A stretch of DNA of 64,000 nucleotides, taken from positions 1-64,000 of the forward strand of contig NZ_CAKZOT010000045.1 in assembly GCF_937138205.1 (NCBI RefSeq), written 5' to 3'. The DNA comes from an uncultured Rhodospira sp. (lineage in GTDB: Bacteria > Pseudomonadota > Alphaproteobacteria > Rhodospirillales > Rhodospirillaceae). Shown here piece by piece: positions 38,425 through 49,011 of the stretch. The translations under genes and the position numbers were made by a program. Within the stretch, counting starts at the first letter, position 1; each line of letters begins with the position of its first letter. A model generated the notes under the pieces. The model saw only the letters and a list, made by a program, of their open reading frames with translations, was not told the DNA's origin and did no database searches.

Positions 38425-40689
38425 TTACGAGATTGTGATGGCATGATCCCGGGCGAACGACGCCAGCGCCCGGCGGGGGTGCGCGGCCGATCGGTCGATC
38501 AACGCCTGGACGTAGGTGGTCACCGTGCGGCTGTCCATCGACCGCAGCATCTGCTTGACCGGCCCGATCCCTTGCGCGGCCATTGACAGGCGGCGATATC
38601 CCAGGCCGATCAAGGCCATGGCCTCCAACGGGCGGCCGGCCATCTCGCCGCAGATGGTGACGGGCTTGCCGGCCGCGTCGCACTGTTCGCGCACGTCCCG
38701 CAGCATCCGCAGCACCGGCACCGACAGCACGTCGTACCGCGACGAGACGCGCGGATTGCCGCGATCGGTGGCGAACAGGAACTGCAGCAGGTCGTTGCTG
38801 CCGACAGAGACGAAATCGGCCGCCCGCAGCAGGGCCGGAAACTGGTACAGGAGTGCCGGCACCTCCAGCATGGTGCCGACCCAGATCTCGCTGGGCAGAT
38901 CGCCGGCGCGGGACAGTTCCCGCGCCACCTCGGCATCCACCAGGCGCCGCGCCTGGTCGAATTCCGCCACGTCGGCGATCATCGGAAACATGACGCGAAG
39001 CTCCCGCCCGGCGCTGGCCCTGAGCAATGCCCGAAGCTGACTGCGCAGCACCGCCGGCCGGTCCATCGTGATGCGGATGGAGCGCCACCCCATCGCCGGG
39101 TTGTCCTCGCCATCGTTGCTCCAGTACGGCAGCAGCTTGTCGCCGCCGACGTCCAGCGTGCGGAACACCACGGGTCGATCCCCGGCCTGATCGAGGATCT
39201 TCTGGTACAGCAGCGTCTGCGTGGGCACGTCGGGCAGGCTGGGCCGCGTCATGAACGGCAGTTCGGTCCGGTAGAGCCCAACGCCCATGGCCCCGGTGTC
39301 GTCCAGGTGGCTCATGTCCATCAGCAGGCCCGCGTTCATCATGACAGTGACGGCCTCGCCGTCGCGGGTCTCGAACGGTAGGTCGCGTTCGGCCAGATAC
39401 GCCTGCTTGCGGGCCTGCCGCGTGGCGACGCTGTGCAGGAAGATCTCGCGGACATCGTCGCTCGGCCGCACGAACACCTGCGCGTTGTCGGCATCGAGCG
39501 CCAGGGCATCGAACGGCGCGATGCGCGAAAAGGCGCCTGCCAGGCGGCCGATGACCGGGATATCGAGCGCCCGCGCCACGATCACGGCGTGCATGGTGGG
39601 GGCGCCTTCTTCCATCAGCACGCCGCGCACGGTGCCGCGCGGGTAGTCCAGCAGCTCCGCCGGACCGAGGGAACGGCAGATCAAGACCGCGTCCTCGGGC
39701 AACTGCCCCTGCGCTGAGGTCGGCCCGTGGCCCGTCAGGTGCAGCAGCAGCCGGTTGGCCAGGTCCTCCAGGTCGTGCAGGCGCTCGCGAATGTAGGGGT
39801 CGTTGGCCTGCGACAGCCGCACCTTCATGTCGTCGTCGACACGGCGCACCGCCGCCTCGGCGGTCAGGCCGGAGCGGATGGCGTCGCTGATGCGCGAGAC
39901 CCACCCGGCGTCGTCGGCGAACATGCGGTAGGCTTCCAGGATCTCCCGGTAGTCGCCGGACAGGTCGATGTGGCTGTGGATCAGATCGTCGATGGACCGC
40001 CGCAAGGCCTGCAACGCCTCACGCAGGCGGGCCAGCTCGGCGTCCGGGTCCTCGCAGATCAGCCGCTCGATATGCACCTTGGGGCGGTGGTAGACCGCCG
40101 TCCCCAGGGCAGCCCCGGGGTTGAGGCACAGCCCCTCCATGCGGAAGGGCAGCACGGCATTGCCGGCCACCGGCGCCAGTTCGTCGCGCGAGATCAGTTC
40201 GGTCCCGGCCAGCAGCTCGGACAGCACCATGGCCACCGTTTCCAGGGCCTCGATCTCGATGTCCTTGTACGGGCGCCGATCGCGGTTCTGCACCGCCAGC
40301 ACGCCAATGACCTGTCCGCCCCGGATCATGGGCACGCCCATCAGCGAGGCGTACACGTCCTCCCCGGTCTCGGGTCGGTACACAAAGCCCGGATGGTCCC
40401 ACGCATTGGGGGCGTTGAGCGGCCGGGCGCGGGCGGCGATCTCGCCGACCAGGCCCTCGCCGACGCGCAACCGGGTGACGTGGACGGCGTCCTGCGAAAG
40501 GCCCTGTGTGGCGAACAGCTCCAGCACCTCGCCGGCGCGCATGACATAGCACGAGCAGACGTCGGAACTTGTCTCCTCGGCGATCAGCCGCACCGTACGG
40601 TCGAGTCGCTCCTGGGCCGTGCCGCCGCCGGCCATGTACTCCCGCAAGCGCCCCAGCAGGCGCCGACCGGTGGAATCGGGCAACGGCAT
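38425..40689 (-). CDS. ptsP: PEP-protein phosphotransferase of the nitrogen PTS (enzyme I-Ntr)
   Basis: The 754-residue protein has an N-terminal GAF domain (about 1-165) and an enzyme I core. The phospho-histidine is H367 in GAPTMHAVIVAR. The PEP-binding TIM barrel shows GVGLYRTELPFM, FRTLDVGGDKLLPY and the C-terminal catalytic VSVGSNDLLQFLFA and CGEMAGRP. It phosphorylates NPr from PEP and so controls EIIA-Ntr regulation of nitrogen, potassium or polymer metabolism. The upstream nitronate monooxygenase-like gene ends on its start (shared A), so the two are coupled. Confidence 0.93.
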   Translation of the reverse strand: MPLPDSTGRRLLGRLREYMAGGGTAQERLDRTVRLIAEETSSDVCSCYVMRAGEVLELFATQGLSQDAVHVTRLRVGEGLVGEIAARARPLNAPNAWDHPGFVYRPETGEDVYASLMGVPMIRGGQVIGVLAVQNRDRRPYKDIEIEALETVAMVLSELLAGTELISRDELAPVAGNAVLPFRMEGLCLNPGAALGTAVYHRPKVHIERLICEDPDAELARLREALQALRRSIDDLIHSHIDLSGDYREILEAYRMFADDAGWVSRISDAIRSGLTAEAAVRRVDDDMKVRLSQANDPYIRERLHDLEDLANRLLLHLTGHGPTSAQGQLPEDAVLICRSLGPAELLDYPRGTVRGVLMEEGAPTMHAVIVARALDIPVIGRLAGAFSRIAPFDALALDADNAQVFVRPSDDVREIFLHSVATRQARKQAYLAERDLPFETRDGEAVTVMMNAGLLMDMSHLDDTGAMGVGLYRTELPFMTRPSLPDVPTQTLLYQKILDQAGDRPVVFRTLDVGGDKLLPYWSNDGEDNPAMGWRSIRITMDRPAVLRSQLRALLRASAGRELRVMFPMIADVAEFDQARRLVDAEVARELSRAGDLPSEIWVGTMLEVPALLYQFPALLRAADFVSVGSNDLLQFLFATDRGNPRVSSRYDVLSVPVLRMLRDVREQCDAAGKPVTICGEMAGRPLEAMALIGLGYRRLSMAAQGIGPVKQMLRSMDSRTVTTYVQALIDRSAAHPRRALASFARDHAITIS

Positions 40690-41774
40690 CAGGGAACCGG
40701 TTCGGGCGCCACCGCCCGGTCCGTGGCCGCCGCCGGCGCGGCGGTCGCCTGACCGCGTGCGGTCAGGGCCGCTTCCGCCTGGGCGATCAGGGTGTCGATG
40801 ATCACCTGGGTCGGCTGCTCCTCCTTGACCAGGCCGACGCTCTGCCCGGCCATCAGCGAGCCGCTCTCGATGTCGCCGTCGATGACGGCGCGACGCAACG
40901 CACCGGCCCAGAAATGCTCGATCTCCAGTTGCGCGCTCTTCTGGTCGATCTCACCGGCCTGAAAGCGGGCGATGACGGCGCGTTGGGTCTCCATGAAGGC
41001 CTCGGTGCCCTTGTTGCGCAGGGCACGCACCGGGATGACGGGAAAGCGCGGGTCGACCTGCACCGTCGGCACGGCGTCGCGGGCGTTGGCCTTGATGAAG
41101 GCGGCCTTGAAGTTCGGGTGGGCGATGCTTTCGGTGGCGCACACGAAGTGGGTGCCGAGTTGCACGCCGGACGCGCCCATCTCCAGATACGACAGGATGG
41201 CCTCGCCGCGGCCGATGCCGCCGGCCACGAACACCGGCACCGCCGCGCCCACCTCGGGCAGGATTTCCTGCGCCAGAACGCTGGTGGAGACGGGGCCGAT
41301 ATGGCCGCCGGCCTCGGCGCCCTCGATGATCAGGCCGTCCACGCCCAGCTTGACCAGCTTGCGCGCCAGCGCCATGGCGGGGGCGAAGCACAGGACGCGC
41401 GCGCCGCCGTCCTTCAGGCGGCGTATGGCGGTCCCCGAGGGCAGACCGCCGGCGAGGACCACATGGCCCACCTGTAGGCCCCGGCAGACGTCCATCAGCG
41501 CGTCCAGGTCCGGGTGCATGGTGATGAGGTTGACCCCGAACGGGCGCGCGGTCAGTGCCTGGGTGGCCTCGATCTCGGCCGCCAGCAAGTCCGGCCCCAT
41601 GGAGCCGCAGGCCAGCACGCCAAAGCCGCCGGCATTCGAGATCGCCGAGACCAGATGCCGCTCCGACACCCACGACATGGCCCCGCCCATGATGGCGGTA
41701 TCGGTGCCGAGCAGGGCGCGGCCGCGCGCCCACAGGCGGTCGAGGTGCTGGCGGGGAGTCTCGGTGGTGGTCAT
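40689..41774 (-). CDS. Nitronate monooxygenase/FabK-like FMN oxidoreductase
   Basis: This 361-residue TIM-barrel FMN protein has family segments GGAMSWVSERHLVSAISNAGG, IIEGAEAGGHIG with a histidine in the catalytic position, and FVAGGIGRGEAILSYLEMGA. Such enzymes oxidise nitronates such as propionate-3-nitronate or act as enoyl-ACP reductases (FabK). The sequence alone does not separate them. It lies between lysC and ptsP, all on the same strand, and its stop shares one base with the ptsP start. Confidence 0.8.
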   Translation of the reverse strand: MTTTETPRQHLDRLWARGRALLGTDTAIMGGAMSWVSERHLVSAISNAGGFGVLACGSMGPDLLAAEIEATQALTARPFGVNLITMHPDLDALMDVCRGLQVGHVVLAGGLPSGTAIRRLKDGGARVLCFAPAMALARKLVKLGVDGLIIEGAEAGGHIGPVSTSVLAQEILPEVGAAVPVFVAGGIGRGEAILSYLEMGASGVQLGTHFVCATESIAHPNFKAAFIKANARDAVPTVQVDPRFPVIPVRALRNKGTEAFMETQRAVIARFQAGEIDQKSAQLEIEHFWAGALRRAVIDGDIESGSLMAGQSVGLVKEEQPTQVIIDTLIAQAEAALTARGQATAAPAAATDRAVAPEPVP

Positions 41775-41842
41775 GGCGGTCGGGTCCGGCGGCTGGGGTC
41801 GGGCGAAACGGGCTCAATCGGGGAACGCGAGAGCGAGCCGGC

Positions 41843-43075
<1,233 letters not shown>

Positions 43076-43346
43076 GGCCGGCCTGTCCCTTTGCCTCAGA
43101 AATCCCTATGTCCGAGTCCGCGCGCCGGCGCGACTCCCCGGGTCCGGCGGTTCCGCGATGCCCGGCTGCCCAGCCCGGCCGCCCAGCCGGATGCCATGGG
43201 GCGATCCGGTTGCCGCCGCCGCCGGTTCCCTGTAAACGGACGCGTGTCGGGGGCGCGGGCGCGGTCTTCATACCCGCTCGCCCTGTGCGAGGCAAGGCCG
43301 CGCGCAGCCCGACCGAAGGGTCCTATTGCCAGTCCGGAGACTCACC

Positions 43347-44105
43347 ATGAATGTTGACAGCGCCTCTCGCCCTGCCAGTTCCGCGCTTGACGACGAGGTG
43401 GCCAAGTTCGCCGCCATGGCCGAGACGTGGTGGGATCCGGAAGGCCCGTTCAAGCCGCTGCACACCTTCAATCCGAAGCGGCTGGCCTACATCCGCGACC
43501 GTGCCGTCGACCGTTTCGGCCGCGACATTGGCCAGCGCCACCCGTTCGCCGGCCTCAGCCTGCTGGACATCGGCAGCGGCGGCGGCCTGCTGTGCGAGCC
43601 CATGGCGCGCCTGGGGTTCGATGTCACGGGCATCGATGCCACCGAAAAGAACACCAAGATCGCCGCCGTGCACGCCGAACAGTCCGGACTCGACATCACT
43701 TATCGCCCCGTTACACCGGAGGTGCTGGAGGCCGAGGGGCTGGCCTTCGACGTCGTGCTGACGATGGAGGTGGTCGAGCACGTGGCCGACGTGGATGCTT
43801 TCCTGATGAGTTGTGGCGCGCTGGTCAAGCCCGGCGGCCTGCTGATCGGCGCCACGATCAACCGCACCATGAAGGCCTTCGCGTTGGCCAAGGTGGGGGC
43901 CGAATACGTGCTGCGCTGGCTGCCCCGGGGCACGCACGACTGGCGCAAGTTCGTGCGCCCGTCCGAGTTCGCCGGCGGCCTGCGCGCCGGCGGCCTGACG
44001 GTCGACAACCTGGTGGGCATGTCGTTCAGCCCGCTGACCGGCGACTGGGCGCTGAGCCGCGACCTGGACGTCAACTACATGATCGCCGCGCACAAGCCGG
44101 GGTGA
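43347..44105 (+). CDS. ubiG: Ubiquinone biosynthesis O-methyltransferase
   Basis: This 252-residue class I SAM methyltransferase of ubiquinone synthesis carries out both O-methylations. Motif I is [19 protein letters not shown], then [16 protein letters not shown] and [14 protein letters not shown]. The early segment [18 protein letters not shown] is diagnostic for UbiG. The ATG at 43347 is chosen because all conserved sequence starts after it. The last 50 bases of the gene are duplicated at 44767-44818, beyond the BrnT/BrnA genes. Confidence 0.93.
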   Translation: MNVDSASRPASSALDDEVAKFAAMAETWWDPEGPFKPLHTFNPKRLAYIRDRAVDRFGRDIGQRHPFAGLSLLDIGSGGGLLCEPMARLGFDVTGIDATEKNTKIAAVHAEQSGLDITYRPVTPEVLEAEGLAFDVVLTMEVVEHVADVDAFLMSCGALVKPGGLLIGATINRTMKAFALAKVGAEYVLRWLPRGTHDWRKFVRPSEFAGGLRAGGLTVDNLVGMSFSPLTGDWALSRDLDVNYMIAAHKPG

Positions 44106-44107
44106 GG
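44056..44107 (+). repeat. 52-base direct repeat, copy 1 (3' end of ubiG)
   Basis: The last 16 codons and stop of ubiG, up to GGTGAGG, recur at 44767-44818 with a single substitution (T to G at the Tyr codon). Copies 1 and 2 are 711 bases apart in the same orientation and bracket the BrnT/BrnA genes. Confidence 0.9.
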
Positions 44108-44199
44108 GTTTTTGCGGGCGCGGATCGTCTTTTTTAGGCGCCATCATTGTTTGAGTGGGCGCTGTCCCAATCCAGCAACCCGTTGCGGGGCGGCGTGTT

Positions 44200-44490
44200 G
44201 TGACCCACTTCGAATGGGATGAGCGAAAGGACCGAGCCAACCGCCTGAAGCATGGTGTCGGTTTCCAGGACGCGACTCTCGCTTTTCTTGATCCGCAACG
44301 GCTTGTGTTTGAGGATCATGGTCATAGCGCTGACGAGCGTCGGATGTTCTGTCTTGGGTTGGTCGACGGGCGGGTGTTGACGGTCAGATTCACGAAGCGG
44401 GATGGTAGCATCCGTATTTTCGGAGCCGGTTACTGGCGCAAAGGCCGGAGGCTGTACCATGAGTGGCAAGAACGACGGGGCTTACACTGA
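44200..44490 (+). CDS. brnT: BrnT family ribonuclease toxin
   Basis: The 96-residue protein opens with THFEWDERKDRANRLKHGVGFQDA, the BrnT hallmark (FEWDe.K...N..KHGv.F.dA), then DPQRLVFEDHGHS and ADERRMFCLGLVDGRVLTV. BrnT is a RelE-fold RNase that halts growth until bound by BrnA. The C-terminal segment reads IRIFGAGYWRKGRRLYHEW, whereas most BrnT have an ISAR-like text there, so the catalytic end may be altered. The GTG at 44200 is the best-placed start; one at 44155 is possible. Its 3' end overlaps brnA by 32 bases. Confidence 0.82.
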   Translation: MTHFEWDERKDRANRLKHGVGFQDATLAFLDPQRLVFEDHGHSADERRMFCLGLVDGRVLTVRFTKRDGSIRIFGAGYWRKGRRLYHEWQERRGLH

Positions 44491-44713
44491 AGACCTGGGC
44501 GAGATGGACGGAATCGGGCCGGCACCCACCACCGATGACCTGCCGTCACCCGAAGAGCTTGCGGCGCACGCCAGTGGGGTCAGGATTACGGCCTCGGTTT
44601 CACCACCGACCCATGCCGCGCTAAAGGCCGAAGCCGCGCGCCTGGGTGTTCCGATTGGGGCCGTTCTGGCGGCGCTCGCCGACGCCTGGGCTGGCGGACG
44701 CCATCACGACTGA
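44459..44713 (+). CDS. brnA: BrnA-type ribbon-helix-helix antitoxin
   Basis: The 84-residue protein has an acidic N-terminal part and a C-terminal CopG-like DNA-binding segment VRITASVSPPTHAALKAEAARLG followed by a helix. This is the orientation seen in BrnA, where the N-terminal half binds the toxin. Its ATG (44459) lies inside the end of brnT, the usual gene order of the module. It should neutralise BrnT and repress the shared promoter. Confidence 0.8.
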   Translation: MSGKNDGAYTEDLGEMDGIGPAPTTDDLPSPEELAAHASGVRITASVSPPTHAALKAEAARLGVPIGAVLAALADAWAGGRHHD

Positions 44714-44766
44714 AGCGGGGCCGTTTGGGGCGCGCCCTTTGGCGACAGGGCAGGTGGAGAGGCTCG

Positions 44767-44818
44767 GCCGCGACCTGGACGTCAACGACATGATCGCCGC
44801 GCACAAGCCGGGGTGAGG
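44767..44818 (+). repeat. 52-base direct repeat, copy 2 (duplicated ubiG 3' end)
   Basis: This sequence encodes the final residues of UbiG plus stop with one change (Tyr to Asp), but has no gene in front of it. It is the downstream boundary of the BrnT/BrnA cassette. Confidence 0.9.
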
Positions 44819-44832
44819 CCGGCGGGTTGTCG

Positions 44833-44862
44833 GGTGGGCTCGCCCCGAAGGGGCAGCCCACC
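44833..44862. terminator. Strong GC hairpin after the BrnT/BrnA cassette
   Basis: GGTGGGCT and AGCCCACC pair around CGCCCCGAAGGGGC. It stands 14 bases after copy 2 and 76 bases after the end (44939) of the convergent aldehyde dehydrogenase gene. No T-run is present, so it could equally be a dispersed hairpin. Confidence 0.45.
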
Positions 44863-44938
44863 GCGTACAGGTGTTCTACGAAGACAGTCCCATGAGTGGC
44901 ACTGAAGGCTCGCCGTTTCGGGCTGCGCCCGCCCACAC

Positions 44939-46432
44939 TCACCCCATGTTGAAGATGATGGTCTTCTTGTGCGTGAAGTGCTCCAGCATGGATTCCAGCG
45001 AGGCTTCCTTGCCCAGGCCGGAGTTCTTGACGCCCCCATAGGACAGGTTCGGCTGCACCACCAGGTTCTGGTTGACCTGGACGAAGCCGGCCTCCAGGCG
45101 GTGGGTGGCGTCCAGCGCGGTCTTCAGGTCGCTGGTCCAGATGGTGGCGGCGAGGCCATATTCGCTGTCGTTGGCCTTGGCCAGCACGTCCTCGTAGTCG
45201 CTGAACTTGAACACGCAGACCACGGGGCCGAACACCTCTTCCTTGGCCGGCGCCGCGTCGGGCGAGACGTCGGTGAAGATGACCGGCTGCAGGAACAGGC
45301 CCTTCGACAGCGCCGCGTCCTCCGGCATCTTGGAGCAGGTGATGCAGGTGGCGCCGGCCTTCTTCCCGGCCTCGATGAAGCCCTGAACCTTCTCCAACTG
45401 CTGCGGCGAAATGATGGTGCCGATGTCGGTGGCCTCGTCGAGCGGATCGCCCATCACCATGGCATCGACCCGTGCGCGCACCTTCTCGACGAACGCGTCG
45501 TGGACCGACTCGTGCACATAGATGCGCGACGAGGCGGTGCAGCTCTGCCCCTGGCGGGTGAAACGCATTCCGGTGATGGCGCCGTCGACGGCGCGGTCGA
45601 TGTCGGCGTCGCCCATGACGATCATCGGGCTCTTGCCGCCCAGTTCCAGCGTGGCCGGGATCAGGCGGTCGGCGGCGGCGCGCGAGACGATGCGCCCGGT
45701 TTCCACCGAGCCGGTGAAGCTGACCTTGGCCACCTTGGGATGGGCGACCAGCGGCCCGCCGCACTCTGGACCAAAGCCGGAGAGCATGTTGGCGCAGCCG
45801 GCCGGCAGGATCTCGTTCATGATCTGCATGACGCGCAGCACGGTCAGCGGCGCCTCTTCCGCCGACTTGACCACCACCGTGTTGCCGGCCACCAGGGCGG
45901 GCGCGATCTTCATGGCCATCAGCAACAAGGGAACGTTCCACGGAATGATCGCGCCGACCACACCGAGCGGCTCACGCACCGTCACCGTCATCATGTTGGG
46001 GTTGAAGGGCACGGTCTCGCCCTTCAGTTCCGAGCCCAAGCCGCCGAAGAACACGAACATGTCGGCCAGCACCGAGGCCTCGACGCGGCTTTCCGTGCGC
46101 AGGGCCTTGCCCGTCTCCAGCGCGATCAGCTTGCCCAGTTCGTCCACATGCTCGGCCAGACGCGCGCCGCACTGGGCCACCAGCTTGCCGCGCTGGCGCG
46201 CCGGCGTCTTTTTCCACTCGGCCTGGGCGCGGGCGGCGGCGGCCACGGCGCGGTCCACGTCGGCGGCGTCGCCGTCGGCGGCGTGGCCGATGACGGCGCC
46301 GGTGGCCGGATTGATCACCTCGAAGGTGCGGCCGGAGGCGGCGGCGACGAACTGGCCGTCGATCAGGTGGTGGCCGCTGAGCCCCTGGGCCAGGGCGAAC
46401 GGGTCGGTCTGCGGCGCGGTGCTGACGGTCAT
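44939..46432 (-). CDS. NAD(P)-dependent aldehyde dehydrogenase
   Basis: The 497-residue enzyme oxidises an aldehyde to the acid. The catalytic glutamate is in LELGGKSP and the cysteine in RQGQSCTASSR; PWNVPLLLMAMKIAPALVAG is the cofactor-binding region. The ATG at 46432 follows GGGAGG. A GntR regulator is encoded 160 bases upstream on the same strand, suggesting an inducible catabolic step. The substrate is unknown; the sequence resembles betaine-aldehyde or vanillin-type dehydrogenases only in general features. Confidence 0.87.
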   Translation of the reverse strand: MTVSTAPQTDPFALAQGLSGHHLIDGQFVAAASGRTFEVINPATGAVIGHAADGDAADVDRAVAAAARAQAEWKKTPARQRGKLVAQCGARLAEHVDELGKLIALETGKALRTESRVEASVLADMFVFFGGLGSELKGETVPFNPNMMTVTVREPLGVVGAIIPWNVPLLLMAMKIAPALVAGNTVVVKSAEEAPLTVLRVMQIMNEILPAGCANMLSGFGPECGGPLVAHPKVAKVSFTGSVETGRIVSRAAADRLIPATLELGGKSPMIVMGDADIDRAVDGAITGMRFTRQGQSCTASSRIYVHESVHDAFVEKVRARVDAMVMGDPLDEATDIGTIISPQQLEKVQGFIEAGKKAGATCITCSKMPEDAALSKGLFLQPVIFTDVSPDAAPAKEEVFGPVVCVFKFSDYEDVLAKANDSEYGLAATIWTSDLKTALDATHRLEAGFVQVNQNLVVQPNLSYGGVKNSGLGKEASLESMLEHFTHKKTIIFNMG

Positions 46433-46593
46433 GACGGGTCCCTCCCAAGGACGCGCGCCGGTTCGGGTGGCGCGCTTTTGCATGGCGATGGCATGGCCCG
46501 GACGCGCGCGGCACGGCGCCCGCGCGACCAAGCGTGACCGCCACTGATGCCATGGGCTCGGATGGGGTTCAAGCCGGCGTGGCGCCCATCGTC

Positions 46594-47271
46594 CTATTCA
46601 TCCGGGGGAAGGGAGAGGGCCTCGGCGAACATGTCCCCGACGGCCGACACATGCCGGTGCATGATCTCGGCCGCGGCGTCGGCGTCGCCGTTGACGATGG
46701 CCCGGGCCACCGACCAGTGATCGGCCTGTGCCTCCGCCACGAAACCGGGCGGCGCGGTGCTGTAGCGGCTGTAGGCCTGGAAGCGGCCGCAGAGTGCAGA
46801 GGCCAACTCGATCAGGACCGCGTTGTGTGATCCGGCGTGAATGGCATCGTGGAACCGTCCGTTGGCCGCGATGAAAGCCTCATCGCCCTGGTTCTCCACT
46901 ACTGCGCGCTCGCAGTCATCGCAGGCTTCAAGCATCACCCGCCGCTCTGACGGGGTCATGTGGCGCGCGGACAGGCGGGCGCACAGGCTTTCCAGGTCCG
47001 CCATGACCACAATAAGCTCAAACAGCCGGGGCAGCGACAGGCGCGCCACAACGGCGCCCTGGCGCGGGCGCAGGTCCACCAGCCCGGACGTGGACAGTTG
47101 GCGCAGCGCTTCCCGCACCGGGGTCCGGGAGACGGCGAACCGCCGGGCCAGCGACGCCTCGTCCAGCCGGCGCCCCGGCGGCAGGCGGCCGTCAAGGATC
47201 TCGTCTTCAAGGGCCGCGCGGACCCGGCCGGTCCGGGTGGAGTCCTGTTGGTCTGCCTTGTCCGTATCCAT
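46594..47271 (-). CDS. GntR-family regulator, FCD subfamily
   Basis: The 225-residue protein has an N-terminal winged helix with AVSRTPVREALRQLSTSGLV and an FCD domain (about 90-215) with the metal-binding pattern ANGRFHDAIHAGSHN. It probably senses a carboxylic acid and controls the aldehyde dehydrogenase downstream. It diverges from the alpha/beta hydrolase gene across 237 bases (47272-47508), in which TTAACGTACATAT near 47368 might be operator-like. The ATG follows GAGGCGG. Confidence 0.86.
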   Translation of the reverse strand: MDTDKADQQDSTRTGRVRAALEDEILDGRLPPGRRLDEASLARRFAVSRTPVREALRQLSTSGLVDLRPRQGAVVARLSLPRLFELIVVMADLESLCARLSARHMTPSERRVMLEACDDCERAVVENQGDEAFIAANGRFHDAIHAGSHNAVLIELASALCGRFQAYSRYSTAPPGFVAEAQADHWSVARAIVNGDADAAAEIMHRHVSAVGDMFAEALSLPPDE

Positions 47272-47508
47272 GCCGCCTCGGCCTCCTGTCGACGCGCGCC
47301 CCGCACACGTCCGACCCGGCGGCGTCGTCCGCTACCCATGCGAACGAACGCGCCGCCAATCACCGTTAACGTACATATCCCCGGCAAGAATGCAATCATC
47401 TAGCGTGATCGAGGGCGCCAGGACGCAATCCGGCCGCACCCGGCATTGGACCGGCCCCCGCCAACCCGGTTACACTGCCGCCGGGCAGATCGAAGAAGGG
47501 GTTCCACC

Positions 47509-48399
47509 ATGAGTGATGCCAGCGCCTCGGACGCGATTGTCCGCCATGTGCTCTGTGCTCGCCCCGAGGGCCTGAAGCGCATGGCGTATCGCCAGTGGGG
47601 CCCGCCGCACGGTGACGCGCCCGCCGTGATCTGCGTGCACGGCCTGAGCCGCAACGCGCACGACTTCGACCACCTGGGCGCGGCCCTCGCCGAGGCCGGC
47701 CGCCGGTCCCTGGCCCCGGATGTTCTCGGACGCGGCGAGAGCGAGTGGCTGACCGATTCGTCCGGCTACCAACTGCCGTACTACATTGGCGACATGACGC
47801 CCCTGATCGGGCGGGCGACGGCCCCGAAGGACATGGATCAGGTCGACTGGGTCGGCACCTCCATGGGCGGGCTGATCGCCATGCTGTTGGCCGCCAGCCC
47901 GGTCAGTCCCATCCGCCGGCTGGTTCTCAACGACATCGGCCCGTTCATCCCCAAGGCAGCCCTGGAGCGCATCGCCGAATACACCACGGCGCCGGAGCCG
48001 ACGTTCGCCTCGCCGGAGGAGGCGGAGGCCCACTACCGCGAGATTCACGCCGACTTCGGCCCCATGACCGATCGCGACTGGGCCGACCTGACCCGCCACT
48101 CGATCGTACAGCGCGAGGACGGCCCGGGGTGGCTGCGCCACCACGACCCCGGGATCGGCGACCCGATGAAAGGCCAGGAGCAGGCCGACACCGACCTGTG
48201 GGGACTCTGGGGCCTGATCCGGTGTCCGGTGCTCGTCCTGCGCGGGGTACGCTCGGATGTGCTGACGCAGGAGACGGCGGCCCAGATGGCCGAACGGCAT
48301 CCGGACTGCACGGTGCACGAGGTGCCCGACGTCGGCCACGCGCCGATGTTCACCACACCCGAGATCAACCGCCTTGTGGTCGATTTTCTGTCGGGCTGA
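47509..48399 (+). CDS. Alpha/beta hydrolase
   Basis: The protein has 296 residues from the ATG at 47509 (GAAGAAGGGG upstream). The oxyanion segment is VICVHGLSRNAHDF, the nucleophile elbow GTSMGGLIA, the acid follows LRGVRSDVL, and the histidine is in PDVGHAPMF. This is an esterase-type or C-C hydrolase-type fold. It is followed 21 bases later by a DUF4169 gene. The substrate cannot be assigned. Confidence 0.85.
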   Translation: MSDASASDAIVRHVLCARPEGLKRMAYRQWGPPHGDAPAVICVHGLSRNAHDFDHLGAALAEAGRRSLAPDVLGRGESEWLTDSSGYQLPYYIGDMTPLIGRATAPKDMDQVDWVGTSMGGLIAMLLAASPVSPIRRLVLNDIGPFIPKAALERIAEYTTAPEPTFASPEEAEAHYREIHADFGPMTDRDWADLTRHSIVQREDGPGWLRHHDPGIGDPMKGQEQADTDLWGLWGLIRCPVLVLRGVRSDVLTQETAAQMAERHPDCTVHEVPDVGHAPMFTTPEINRLVVDFLSG

Positions 48400-48419
48400 G
48401 GCCAGTTTCCGGAGGTCGC

Positions 48420-48629
48420 ATGGCCGAGATCGTCAACCTGCGCCGCGCCCGCAAACAGCGCCAACGGGCCGAGAAGGACGCGACGGCCCAGGCCAATCGG
48501 GTCCACTTCGGGCAGACGAAAGAGGCTCGCCGGCGCGATACCATGACGCGCGAGCAACAGCGGCGCGCGCACGACGGGCACCGCCTGGAGGCGGAGTCCC
48601 GCCCGTCCGCGCCCGGCGAGGAGCCATGA
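48420..48629 (+). CDS. DUF4169 family small basic protein
   Basis: The 69-residue protein starts MAEIVNLRRARKQRQRAEKD and contains ANRVHFGQTKEARRRD, the DUF4169 signature seen across alphaproteobacteria. It is highly charged and helical, with no known function. CCGGAGG precedes the ATG at 48420. It belongs to a run of small genes after the hydrolase. Confidence 0.8.
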   Translation: MAEIVNLRRARKQRQRAEKDATAQANRVHFGQTKEARRRDTMTREQQRRAHDGHRLEAESRPSAPGEEP

Positions 48630-48732
48630 GCGGGCGGCGTCCCCTGGACTTGCGGTCCCGCCGGCCTATATGGGGCGGACCGTCGCGCCCGGCCCTGGGC
48701 GCTTGCGACGATATCAGGAGGATTCGGAGGCC

Positions 48733-49011
48733 ATGGCCCCGTCGGACGAGCCCGAAAAGGGGGAGTTGATCCCGCCACCCAAACGCGCCGGACTGCGGTC
48801 GCGCGCGCCGCGTCCCCCCGGTGGGCGGGAGGAGCCGCGCCAGCCCCCCAATCTGGTCTGCCAGCGCTGCGGCGCCGAGTTCGCCTGGGACCGGGCCGAG
48901 AAACCGGGCAGCCCCGAGGTGGCCTGGGCGGCCCGTCTGGTGAAGAGTTCCGAGAAATGCGACTGCGGTTACGGGCAGCGCACCCCTACGGGACGCGGTC
49001 CCCATCCATGA
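48733..49011 (+). CDS. Small zinc-ribbon-like protein
   Basis: The 92-residue protein has a basic, proline-rich N-terminal half and two cysteine pairs, CQRCGAEF and KCDCGYGQ, that could bind one zinc. I do not recognise a named family. CGGAGG precedes the ATG at 48733. The stop overlaps the start of the DUF2141 gene by four bases, supporting that it is translated. Confidence 0.6.
   Translation: MAPSDEPEKGELIPPPKRAGLRSRAPRPPGGREEPRQPPNLVCQRCGAEFAWDRAEKPGSPEVAWAARLVKSSEKCDCGYGQRTPTGRGPHP

Noticed and set aside
48626-48769. A small frame starting ATGA at the end of the DUF4169 gene
   Set aside because: The product is a short Arg/Pro-rich string, and the zinc-ribbon gene with a good ribosome site overlaps it in another frame.
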